Source of the DNA: Bacteroidota bacterium
Lineage (GTDB): Bacteria; Bacteroidota; Bacteroidia; Flavobacteriales; Flavobacteriaceae
Direction of reading: 5' to 3'
DNA length: 13,886 nucleotides
Assembly (NCBI GenBank): GCA_024278565.1
Contig: JAJRSY010000170.1
Span: 1 to 13,886 of the forward strand
Both the position numbers and the translations under genes were made by a program. This document shows, piece by piece, positions 7,697 through 13,886 of the stretch (positions within the stretch are counted from its first letter, which is position 1; the number at the start of each line of letters is the position of its first letter). The notes below the pieces were generated by a model that worked only from the letters and a program-made list of their open reading frames with translations, was not told the DNA's origin and did not search any database.

Positions 7697-8629
7697 TCAA
7701 TCAATACCCATCAATTCCACATCAAAAATAAGCGTGGCATCCGGCGGGATAGCACCGCCAGCGCCCGTACTTCCATATGCCAAATCAGACGGAACCACAA
7801 AACGTGCCTTGTCGCCTACCTGTAAGAGCAAGATGCCTTCATCCCACCCTTTGATTACCTGCCCAACACCCAACTGAAAATCAATGGGCTCGTTACGCTT
7901 ATAAGAAGAATCGAAAACCTGCCCGTTCAACAAAGAACCCTCATAGTGCACCGATACTTTTCGACCAGATTCGGCCTTTGCACCATCTCCCTTTTGAATA
8001 ATTTTATAACGTAAACCTGATTCGGTCTCCTCAAAGCCCGCAGCAACTTTATCCAACTCTGCGGCCAAATTTGCCTTTTCTTCCGCCAGAAGCTTGCCTG
8101 CCGAACCCTTAAAAGTTTCAAACGCTTCTTCGGCATTCCATTTTTCAGCATCCTCTCCTGCTCTAACAATTTCAAGGCTTTCAATAATATCACCTTGAGC
8201 AATGGTATCAACAATATCTTGCCCTTTTTCTACAAACCCAAAAACGGTATGTTTGTTATCTAACCACGGTGTTGCTATATGGGTAATGAAAAACTGGCTT
8301 CCATTGGTGCCAGGCCCGGAATTTGCCATTGACAGCACCCCTGGTCCTTCATGGGTCAATTCAGGGTGAAACTCATCATCGAACTTATAGCCCGCATCAC
8401 CTGTTCCCGTTCCCAAAGGGCAGCCGCCCTGAATCATAAAATCGGGAATTACCCGATGAAACTTTAATCCGTCATAGTATGGTTCACCTTTGCCCTTGGC
8501 GTTATTTTCTTGTTTACCTTCGGCCAAGGCAATGAAATTACCCACAGTACCTGGGGTTTTATCATGTGTCAATTTGACCAATATTTCTCCTTTTGAAGTA
8601 TTGAATTTTGCGTAAATTCCGTCTTGCAT
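7697..8629 (-). CDS. Dual-domain peptidyl-prolyl isomerase: cyclophilin-FKBP fusion
   Basis: A single 310-aa polypeptide carries two unrelated prolyl isomerase folds. The cyclophilin domain (about 4-156) has the active-site run FHRVIPDFMIQGG with Arg59, Phe64 and Gln67, then GPGTNGSQFFI (105-115) and PWLDNKHTVFG with Trp122 and His127, matching the catalytic and cyclosporin-contact residues of human CypA. A charged helical linker (about 157-200) leads to an FKBP domain (about 203-309) with Tyr229, Phe239-Asp240, Phe251, Val258-Ile259, Trp262, Tyr285 and Phe302, the set lining the FKBP12 pocket. Both active sites therefore look intact. There is no signal peptide, so it should act in the cytoplasm on folding proteins. 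Dual-family immunophilins are known from some bacteria and protists. The gene has its own TATATTTG promoter and ends at a shared terminator. Confidence 0.93.
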   Translation of the reverse strand: MQDGIYAKFNTSKGEILVKLTHDKTPGTVGNFIALAEGKQENNAKGKGEPYYDGLKFHRVIPDFMIQGGCPLGTGTGDAGYKFDDEFHPELTHEGPGVLSMANSGPGTNGSQFFITHIATPWLDNKHTVFGFVEKGQDIVDTIAQGDIIESLEIVRAGEDAEKWNAEEAFETFKGSAGKLLAEEKANLAAELDKVAAGFEETESGLRYKIIQKGDGAKAESGRKVSVHYEGSLLNGQVFDSSYKRNEPIDFQLGVGQVIKGWDEGILLLQVGDKARFVVPSDLAYGSTGAGGAIPPDATLIFDVELMGID

Positions 8630-8651
8630 GATGCTCGTTTTTTATGAGGCG

Positions 8652-8686
8652 CAAATATAGGAAAATTTAGTTGAAGGTTTCCCAAA
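8652..8686 (-). promoter_or_regulatory. Bacteroidota-type promoter for the dual prolyl isomerase
   Basis: On the minus strand TATATTTG (8659 down to 8652) matches TAnnTTTG and lies 22 bases before the ATG at 8629. A TTTG is present at 8686-8683, a 23-nt spacing, at the upper limit of the range reported for Flavobacterium promoters. Confidence 0.6.
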
Positions 8687-8785
8687 CCAAATACCGAAAG
8701 AGTTGAACGGACTGGAATAAGACGGAAAGATGAAAGATACGTGCCTTGTAACTCCTAGTTCAGCCGAAGTGCTTTCTTCCCCCCT

Positions 8786-8832
8786 TTGTCATTCCGAACC
8801 TGCCTGGCCGGCAGGCAGGCTCGGAATGACAA
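8786..8832. repeat. 47-nt near-perfect palindromic repeat
   Basis: Outer arms TTGTCATTCCGA (8786-8797) and its exact complement (8821-8832) enclose one mismatched pair (8798/8820), then the perfect inner arms CCTGCCTG (8799-8806) and CAGGCAGG (8812-8819) with a 5-nt loop GCCGG. The inner part equals the copy at 477-497; the outer arm recurs as partial copies at 51-59 and 73-81. It lies about 90 bp past the end of the M28 peptidase gene, before the promoter of the isomerase gene, with no T run next to it. It may stop or stabilise the peptidase transcript but reads mainly as a dispersed repeat. Confidence 0.8.
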
Positions 8833-8922
8833 GAGAGGGGCTGAACAGTTACCGTGCCTTCGGCAGGAAAGTCTACTTACCTCATTATTAATTATTTACA
8901 GAAGAGCCGTTCTTTGGTCTTT

Positions 8923-10299
8923 TTAACGAATCACCCCATAGGTATCAAAAAGGTACACCAAACTGGCCATGGTGGCCGCACCCAATTCAAGTTCACGTTT
9001 GTTTACGTGTTCAAACCTATCATTCTCAGAGTGGTGGTGATCGAAATATCGTTGCGAATCAGGTCTCAGGCCCGCCAACACGATTCCATCATTTTTCAAC
9101 GGACCGATATCGGCCCCTGACCCGCCCTTGACGAAAAGATGGATCAAGTAGGGTTCGAATAAACTTTTCCAACTCTGTGCCCTTGCAAGGTTTGCTTCGG
9201 TGCAGTCAAAGGAAAAACCCCTAGGAGTAAATCCACCTGAATCACTCTCCAAAGCAAAAACATGGTTCTCGTTTTTACTTTTGGCAATTTCTGCGTATTT
9301 TTTTCCACCGCGCAAGCCGTTTTCCTCATTCATAAAAAGAACTACTCGTATGGTGCGTTTAGGTTTATACCCGGTTACTTTTAGTAGACGTAATACTTCC
9401 ATACTCTGTACACAACCTGCGCCATCATCGTGCGAGCCATCACCCAGATCCCATGAATCAAGATGGCCTCCCACCACCATGATTTCTTCAGGATGGGTGC
9501 TTCCCTTTATTTCACCTATGACGTTATAGGATTTCACATCATCCAACTGTTTGCAATTGAGCTTGAAGAACAGTTGTGTATCGGGGTTCAGTTTTAAAGT
9601 GGCACTCAAAAGGTCGGCACCATTAGTACTGATGGCGGCTGCGGGCACACGTTCTTGAACGGCTATATCACCATAGCTCATGGCACCCGTATGTGGATAA
9701 TCATCTTGCCGAAGGTTCATTGAGCGCACAATAACTCCCAATGCCTCATATTTACCAGCTTCAGCGGCACCCGAGTAGCGTTGATCAACACAGCCCGAGT
9801 AGGCTTTAAAGGTACTGATCTGAGAAGCATCCATAGGTCTGTTAAAGAAAACTATCTTACCCGATATTTTTTCTTTGCCCAATTTTTTAAGTTCTTCGAT
9901 ACCGTTTACCTCGATCACATTTGCTTTCACACCCCTGCCCGATGTGGCAATAGAACCGCCCAATGCGCAAATGGAAACATTACTGGTTACACCCGGTGAG
10001 GTTTCAATATAAGCGAATTCAGGGGTTCCACGCACCCATTTGGGTACCATTACGGGCTGGAGCCACACACGGTCAAGGCCTAATGAATCCATTTGCGCTT
10101 TGGCATAGTCCACAGCTTGCTGCGCCTGTACTGACCCAGACAACCTACCCCCTATCTGGTTTGATAAATAATTGAGCCAATCATACGCCTTACCTTGGGT
10201 CAGGGCAGCATTGTAAATGGCCTTCATTTGCTTTTCATCATCAGTCTGGGCAAAGCCTTGGAATACTACCAAAAGTAATAAAATACAAATTTTATTCAT
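8923..10299 (-). CDS. Secreted M28-family metallopeptidase, carboxypeptidase Q-like
   Basis: Zinc aminopeptidase/carboxypeptidase-type enzyme of 458 aa, close to human carboxypeptidase Q (472). A signal peptide covers about 1-17 (LLLLVVFQGFA-Q), so it is exported. A PA-type insert occupies roughly 105-250, and the M28 catalytic domain about 255-450. Expected di-zinc ligands and catalytic residues are present: His279 in VVGGHLDSWD, Asp291 in HDDGAG, Glu325-Glu326 in MNEENG (catalytic base and ligand), Asp353 in ESDSGG and a histidine in FDHHHSEND (421-423). It should cleave dipeptides or short peptides in the periplasm or outside; the exact specificity is not readable. The ATG overlaps the ppk2 stop codon (TAATG), so the two genes are cotranscribed and probably translationally coupled. 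No strong terminator follows; the palindrome at 8786-8832 is downstream. Confidence 0.92.
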   Translation of the reverse strand: MNKICILLLLVVFQGFAQTDDEKQMKAIYNAALTQGKAYDWLNYLSNQIGGRLSGSVQAQQAVDYAKAQMDSLGLDRVWLQPVMVPKWVRGTPEFAYIETSPGVTSNVSICALGGSIATSGRGVKANVIEVNGIEELKKLGKEKISGKIVFFNRPMDASQISTFKAYSGCVDQRYSGAAEAGKYEALGVIVRSMNLRQDDYPHTGAMSYGDIAVQERVPAAAISTNGADLLSATLKLNPDTQLFFKLNCKQLDDVKSYNVIGEIKGSTHPEEIMVVGGHLDSWDLGDGSHDDGAGCVQSMEVLRLLKVTGYKPKRTIRVVLFMNEENGLRGGKKYAEIAKSKNENHVFALESDSGGFTPRGFSFDCTEANLARAQSWKSLFEPYLIHLFVKGGSGADIGPLKNDGIVLAGLRPDSQRYFDHHHSENDRFEHVNKRELELGAATMASLVYLFDTYGVIR

Positions 10300-11180
10300 T
10301 ATTTTTCATTTTCCAGTTGCTTTATATAATCCGCTAAGTTAGCTTTTATCTTACCATTAAGTGCCGGCTCTTTTATCTCTTTGTACTTTTTCAGTTCTTT
10401 CAATAAAATCGATGCCACAATGACCCGTGCGGCCTTTTTATTGTCTGCGGGGATCACGTACCAAGGGGCATGTGGCTTTGAGGTTCTATTAATGGCCTCT
10501 TCAAAATATTGTTGGTATTCTTGCCATAGCTCACGCTCTTTGAGGTCTCCAGGTGAAAATTTCCAATTTTTATTGGGTAACGCCAACCTTCTTAATAACC
10601 GCTGTCTTTGCTCTTCTTTTGAAAGGTGCAGAAAAAACTTAAATACTATGGTGCCGTTTTCAACTAGATGCCGCTCAAAATTATTGATCTGTTCAAAACG
10701 ACCATCCCAAAACTTTTGATCGATATCGGTCACTTTGTGAATGTCCGGTATATGTTCGCCCAATATATATTCAGGATGCACCCGTGTCACTAAAACGTTT
10801 TCATAATGCGTACGGTTGAATACCGCAAATTTGCCTTTGGCAGGTAGCGCAATATAGTGACGCCATAAGAAATCGTGTTTCAATTCAAGTGGTGTGGGCA
10901 CCTTAAAACTATGAACCACAACCCCACGCACGTTAAGATCTTTAAAGACCTCACGAATAAGACTGTCTTTACCAGCAGTATCAGTACCCTGCAGACATAT
11001 CAGTACACTGTACTTACCATGGGCATATAAGGTATCTTGAAACCTGCCAAGATCCCTGCGCACCGTTTCCAATTCTTTCTTCAGCTCCTTATCTGGGGCA
11101 TTCAAATCACTAAAAGTGGGGCAATCTGACAATTTTATGGCCTTTTCGACCTTGAATTCTTCTAAATCTACCTTGTTCAT
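10299..11180 (-). CDS. PPK2-family polyphosphate:nucleotide phosphotransferase
   Basis: Cytoplasmic kinase of 293 aa that transfers phosphate between polyphosphate and nucleotides. The single-domain length and motif wording fit the class III-like PPK2 enzymes, which make ATP from AMP or ADP, but the class is inferred. Walker A is LQGTDTAGKDS (63-73); the Walker B-like segment is FAVFNRTHYENVLVTRVHPE (118-137); the lid contains KNWKFSPGDLKER (204-216) with its basic residues. The stretch FKVPTPLELKHDFLWRHYIALPAKGK is also typical. The gene overlaps the start of the M28 peptidase gene by one base (TAATG). Its ATG at 11180 lies 11 nt from the end of the inverted-repeat element at 11192-11365, so its transcript may carry a folded leader. 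I see no exact TAnnTTTG box upstream on this strand. Confidence 0.93.
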   Translation of the reverse strand: MNKVDLEEFKVEKAIKLSDCPTFSDLNAPDKELKKELETVRRDLGRFQDTLYAHGKYSVLICLQGTDTAGKDSLIREVFKDLNVRGVVVHSFKVPTPLELKHDFLWRHYIALPAKGKFAVFNRTHYENVLVTRVHPEYILGEHIPDIHKVTDIDQKFWDGRFEQINNFERHLVENGTIVFKFFLHLSKEEQRQRLLRRLALPNKNWKFSPGDLKERELWQEYQQYFEEAINRTSKPHAPWYVIPADNKKAARVIVASILLKELKKYKEIKEPALNGKIKANLADYIKQLENEK

Positions 11181-11191
11181 GGGTATAATAT

Positions 11192-11365
11192 CTTAAATCC
11201 GCAAGAGTATTTCTACTGCAAAGCCTAACTGCCCGTCATTGTTGGCAATGCTCAAAAAAACTTACTCACCGTAACGAGTGATACGTCTGCGTTACTTTTT
11301 CCTGCGCTAGACCAACACTAACAGACATTTAGACTTTTCGCTACGAAAACCCTTGCGGATTTAAG
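11192..11365 (-). other. Inverted-repeat-bounded, highly foldable region before ppk2 (RNA leader or MITE)
   Basis: CTTAAATCCGCAAG (11192-11205) and its exact complement (11352-11365) close a 146-nt interior. Read on the minus strand, as a ppk2 transcript would be, several local helices can form: TTTTCG/CGAAAA with a 3-nt loop (11335-11349), CATTG/CAATG with a CCAA loop, AGTA/TACT with a GAAA tetraloop (11205-11216), and alternatives pairing GTAACG with CGTTAC or GTCTG with CAGAC. TAATAT occurs just outside both ends (11186-11191, 11367-11372), offset by one base on the right, so a target duplication is also conceivable. It ends 11 nt before the ppk2 ATG. No known riboswitch class is recognised. 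Confidence 0.45.
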
Positions 11366-11508
11366 GTAATATAAAAAAAATTATCGATAAAATGCAGATT
11401 ATGTTAAAAAAAACGGTCGTTCAACCCTCGCTGAATCCAGTTTGACCAATATACGGAATATGGGCTGTGTTCTATCGAAAAAACTATGCGCCAAGTGCTA
11501 TTTACACT

Positions 11509-11516
11509 TAATTTTG
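11509..11516 (+). promoter_or_regulatory. Bacteroidota-type -7 box for the gene at 11560
   Basis: TAATTTTG fits TAnnTTTG and lies 43 bases before the ATG. No -33 TTG is present at the usual distance, which would be consistent with a regulated promoter. The start of transcription would fall inside the dyad at 11520-11542. Confidence 0.5.
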
Positions 11517-11519
11517 TGC

Positions 11520-11542
11520 TTGTAACATCCCAAATGTTACAA
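11520..11542. promoter_or_regulatory. Dyad symmetry, probable operator or 5'-UTR hairpin
   Basis: TTGTAACAT (11520-11528) and its exact complement ATGTTACAA (11534-11542) are separated by CCCAA. It starts four bases after the TAATTTTG box and ends 17 bases before the ATG. The size and symmetry suit a dimeric regulator, and the TGTAACA half-site is loosely like CRP/FNR-family sites, but no regulator can be named. Confidence 0.55.
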
Positions 11543-11559
11543 CCTACTTAACCTACGAT

Positions 11560-12258
11560 ATGAAGACACATTACTTTACGCTATGTTTGGCCATTTGGTT
11601 GTTTTCGTCTTTTAAGCCCAGTGAGGCCTGTAACTATGCAGGTTCAAATCTAGGTTTTGTAAAGACCAAGACAGAAAAGGCTCTTGCCGTCAATGACATC
11701 AACAAGGCAAGATACCTTACCTACAAAGCCATTTCTGCCCTTCAAAAATCAAAAGATCAATTTGACGATTGTGGTTGTGAATATGCAACATCAAGCATTG
11801 AAGAGAGTCTTACCAATCTTTTATTGGCGACAAAAGCAAGCTCATTGAACGGCAGTAAAATCTTATTGAAAGAAGCATTGAAAAACACTGTGAGTGCTTT
11901 GGAAACGATTAAGGATCATGACTCACACAATGCTTCGTACAGCAGCAAAGAGTTGGCTGTGGTTAATGTCATACCCAAAAAAGAACTAGCTGCCAGAAAA
12001 AGACCCGAAGAAAAACTATTGCACAAAAAAATAGATGCCTCGTTAGTAAACTATAAAATCGCTCTTGACAAAGTTGTTGATTCAGTAAACTGCAAGGAAG
12101 CTCGTGCATACGCAGAAAAGGTATTTAATCTTTGCGAACAACAATTATTAAAACCCGATCTTTCAGAGGGCAAAAAATACTACAACCTTAAAACCAAAGA
12201 AATTACTGCTTCGGCCCTAGCTAGAATAGGTGAATGCCGTTCAGTCAATTCAAAATAA
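11560..12258 (+). CDS. Secreted cysteine-containing helical protein of unknown function
   Basis: Family not recognised. The 232-aa product starts with a signal peptide (about 1-23, ending PSEA-C), so it is exported; the residue after the likely cut is Cys24, but the preceding residues are not a normal lipobox, so a lipoprotein is unlikely. The mature chain is predicted all-helical and lysine-rich. It seems to consist of two similar halves: ISALQKSKDQFDDCGCEYATSS followed by a helix, and KIALDKVVDSVNCKEARAYAEK followed by a similar helix; in both a Cys starts the second helix. Several cysteines suggest disulfides in the periplasm. The gene has its own promoter-like TAATTTTG box and a perfect dyad upstream, so it is probably regulated. 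It is convergent with the NtrC-type regulator gene at 12335-13498. Confidence 0.75.
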   Translation: MKTHYFTLCLAIWLFSSFKPSEACNYAGSNLGFVKTKTEKALAVNDINKARYLTYKAISALQKSKDQFDDCGCEYATSSIEESLTNLLLATKASSLNGSKILLKEALKNTVSALETIKDHDSHNASYSSKELAVVNVIPKKELAARKRPEEKLLHKKIDASLVNYKIALDKVVDSVNCKEARAYAEKVFNLCEQQLLKPDLSEGKKYYNLKTKEITASALARIGECRSVNSK

Positions 12259-12334
12259 TGGCTGCCCAAAATAACTACTAAAACTGTTAGCTACAACCTT
12301 TCGAAAAAAAAGCATTGGTACTCTGGGCAGACCC

Positions 12335-13498
12335 TTATTTGCTTGCAAACAATTTCACATCTTCTTCGGTCACTTCGTTACCACCAAGTATAATCAAGCG
12401 TTCCACCACATTTCTTAGTTCCCTAATATTACCGGTCCAGTCGTAGCCTTTTAATAATTTGATGGCCTTTTCTGAGAATACTTTGTTGGCAACGCCCTGT
12501 TCACCGGTTATTTTTTTGGTGAAATGATCTATCAATATGGGTATATCACCCCTTCTATCGTTCAATGCAGGTACTTGTATCAAAATCACTGCTAACCTGT
12601 GGTACAGATCTTCACGAAACCTTCCCTCTGAAATCTCTTTTTTCAAATCTTTATTGGTTGCCGCCACCACCCGAACATCTACCTTAACATCTTTATCGGA
12701 ACCAACCCTAGAGATCTTACTTTCTTGCAATGCCCGTAAAACTTTGGCTTGGGCAGAAAGGCTCATATCGCCAATTTCATCAAGAAAAATGGTTCCCTTA
12801 TTGGCTGCCTCAAATTTTCCGGCACGATCTTTTACCGCCGAGGTGAACGCCCCTTTAACATGGCCGAACAGTTCACTTTCTATCAATTCGGAAGGAATGG
12901 CCGCACAGTTCACCTCAATGAACGGGGAAGCACTACGCGGACTTTTTTCATGGATCCAATGGGCTACGAGTTCCTTTCCGGTTCCGTTTGATCCGGTTAT
13001 CAACACTCTTGCATCAGTTGGCGCTACTTTTTCTATCATGTCTTTGATGACGTTTATCTCTTTGCTATCGCCAATCATTTCATAATTTTTACTGATTTTT
13101 TTCTTCAAGACCTTGTTAGCCACAACCAACTCTTTACGATCTAGAGCATTGCGTACAGTTGTCAAAAGCCTGTTCAGATCAGGTGGTTTAGAGATGTAAT
13201 CAAAAGCCCCTGCACGCATCGTACCTACGGCCGTTTCTAGATCCCCGTGGCCCGATATCATAATAAAGAGGATTTCGGGTTTGATCTTTCTGACTGCCTC
13301 AAGTACTTCAACCCCATCCATCTTGGGCATTTTTATATCACAAAGCACCAAATCGTAGTCGCTTTTTTTAATTGCTTCCAAACCTTTTAATCCATCTTCG
13401 GCCTCTTCCAATTGGTAGGTATCATTCTCTTCAGAAAGAATTTTCACCAATACCCTTCGAATTGCAGATTCATCTTCTATTACCAATATTTTTGACAT
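12335..13498 (-). CDS. NtrC-type sigma-54-activating response regulator without a DNA-binding domain
   Basis: Two-component response regulator of 387 aa. The receiver domain (about 1-120) has the acidic pair Glu8-Asp9, phospho-acceptor Asp54 in LCDIKMP, Ser82 and Lys104. The AAA+ sigma-54 interaction domain (about 139-372) has Walker A GSNGTGKE (169-176), Walker B IFLDEIGD with Asp240-Glu241, sensor I in AATNKDL, arginines in FREDLYHRL and sensor II in GNIRELRN. The sigma-54 contact loop reads GAFTSA (216-221) rather than the canonical GAFTGA. The protein stops 10 residues after GNEVTEED, where the Fis-type helix-turn-helix would normally follow; the 76 bp beyond the stop do not encode one, so this is not a simple frameshift. 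It should hydrolyse ATP to open sigma-54 promoters, perhaps from solution. No histidine kinase gene is in view. It begins 9 bp after the stop of the membrane protein gene upstream. Confidence 0.93.
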   Translation of the reverse strand: MSKILVIEDESAIRRVLVKILSEENDTYQLEEAEDGLKGLEAIKKSDYDLVLCDIKMPKMDGVEVLEAVRKIKPEILFIMISGHGDLETAVGTMRAGAFDYISKPPDLNRLLTTVRNALDRKELVVANKVLKKKISKNYEMIGDSKEINVIKDMIEKVAPTDARVLITGSNGTGKELVAHWIHEKSPRSASPFIEVNCAAIPSELIESELFGHVKGAFTSAVKDRAGKFEAANKGTIFLDEIGDMSLSAQAKVLRALQESKISRVGSDKDVKVDVRVVAATNKDLKKEISEGRFREDLYHRLAVILIQVPALNDRRGDIPILIDHFTKKITGEQGVANKVFSEKAIKLLKGYDWTGNIRELRNVVERLIILGGNEVTEEDVKLFASK

Positions 13499-13507
13499 AT
13501 TATGTTA

Positions 13508-13886
13508 TTAAATTCCTATTCTAAATCCTGTTCTGAAATACCAACCGTACCCATCGTTCAAGGTGAAAACGTTCAATCTGTTCTCATCACGTAAAACCCC
13601 ACTTTGATATATTGTATAACCAGTCATAGCATACACCGATATATCTTTGGTGAACTTGTACTGGTAGCCAAAGGTAGCCAAAACCGCCGTAGAAGAAATA
13701 TCGGTCGAGAGTGCACTATCAGAAAGCAAAATGTCATTTTGAATGTTAACATAGTACCCATCAAGAATGACCTCGGTTTGAAAAAAGTGCTGTTTTTCTG
13801 TAAAATACTTTAGGCCCATCTTCGGAACCCCCAAGGTATAAGACCAGTCGGGGTGAAAGCGCTTCTCATAATAAACTACCGGTAAC
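13508..13886 (-). CDS. C-terminal part of an outer-membrane beta-barrel protein (cut by window edge)
   Basis: The frame stays open to the right edge, so only the last 125 residues or so are visible; the true start lies outside. An internal TTG or ATG near 13817-13834 could be mistaken for the start. The sequence is rich in aromatic, alternating-hydrophobic strands (FFQTEVILDGYYVNI, VLATFGYQYKFTKDISVYAMTGYTIY) and ends with GWYFRTGFRIGI, as expected of a barrel's last strand. It might be a DUF6268-like outer-membrane protein, but I cannot confirm this. It is separated by only 9 bp from the downstream response regulator gene, so they form one transcription unit. Confidence 0.65.
   Translation of the reverse strand, partial: LPVVYYEKRFHPDWSYTLGVPKMGLKYFTEKQHFFQTEVILDGYYVNIQNDILLSDSALSTDISSTAVLATFGYQYKFTKDISVYAMTGYTIYQSGVLRDENRLNVFTLNDGYGWYFRTGFRIGI

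Noticed and set aside
7671..7877. Plus-strand open frame over the 3' end of the isomerase gene
   Set aside because: Antisense shadow of a well-conserved FKBP domain.
8854..10175. Several plus-strand open frames across the M28 peptidase gene
   Set aside because: They are antisense to a gene with intact metallopeptidase motifs and lack family resemblance.
11381..11390. Perfect palindrome TTATCGATAA
   Set aside because: Ten bases in AT-rich DNA with no link to a promoter; expected by chance.
12262..12330. CTGCCCA/TGGGCAG inverted pair between the convergent genes at 12258 and 12335
   Set aside because: The 7-bp arms are 55 nt apart and not followed by a T run in a terminator arrangement; too weak to call.
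1..13886. Search for tRNA/rRNA genes, CRISPR arrays, toxin-antitoxin, restriction or other defence genes
   Set aside because: None seen by eye on either strand; the coding content is explained by metabolic, transport and regulatory families.

Overview
The window comes from a member of the Bacteroidota, most likely a marine Flavobacteriaceae bacterium. The evidence is the protein families (FecI/FecR/STN-type TonB receptor, a cyclophilin-FKBP fusion, a CPQ-like M28 peptidase), promoters of the Bacteroidota TAnnTTTG type, weak or absent Shine-Dalgarno sequences, and moderate-to-low GC coding DNA broken by GC-rich palindromic repeats between genes. No tRNA, rRNA, CRISPR array, phage gene or transposase gene was seen.

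Layout. 1-32 is the terminator of a gene outside the window. 33-632 is a non-coding, repeat-rich stretch holding a roughly 240 bp inverted-repeat element. 633-5613 is a three-gene cell-surface signalling and uptake locus: a FecI-like ECF sigma factor, a FecR-like membrane anti-sigma factor, and a TonB-dependent receptor with an N-terminal STN signalling domain. It ends at a very strong terminator (5639-5676). 5614-5997 is intergenic and carries a second inverted-repeat element. 5998-7585 has a small secreted protein and pyrD (class 2 dihydroorotate dehydrogenase). On the minus strand follow a dual cyclophilin/FKBP prolyl isomerase (7697-8629) and a ppk2-M28 peptidase pair (11180 down to 8923) joined by a TAATG stop/start overlap. 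The ppk2 start codon is preceded by a third inverted-repeat element with an RNA-like fold. 11560-12258 encodes a secreted cysteine-containing helical protein with a dyad symmetry in its 5' region. The right end (minus strand) has an NtrC-type response regulator without a DNA-binding domain, 9 bp downstream of the 3' end of an outer-membrane beta-barrel gene that is cut by the window edge.

How the genes work together. The FecI/FecR/receptor genes form one trans-envelope circuit: the loaded receptor should signal through its STN domain to FecR, which releases the sigma factor to transcribe the receptor. No SusD-like partner follows, so the substrate cannot be read from context. The other genes are mostly ordinary chromosomal functions (pyrimidine synthesis, protein folding, polyphosphate/nucleotide metabolism, extracytoplasmic peptidolysis).

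I see no clear undescribed multi-gene system. The least explained material is intergenic: three cassettes of about 170-240 bp bounded by inverted repeats, a repeated palindrome CCTGCCTG-N5-CAGGCAGG, a structured region ending 11 nt before the ppk2 start codon, and a dyad upstream of the gene at 11560.
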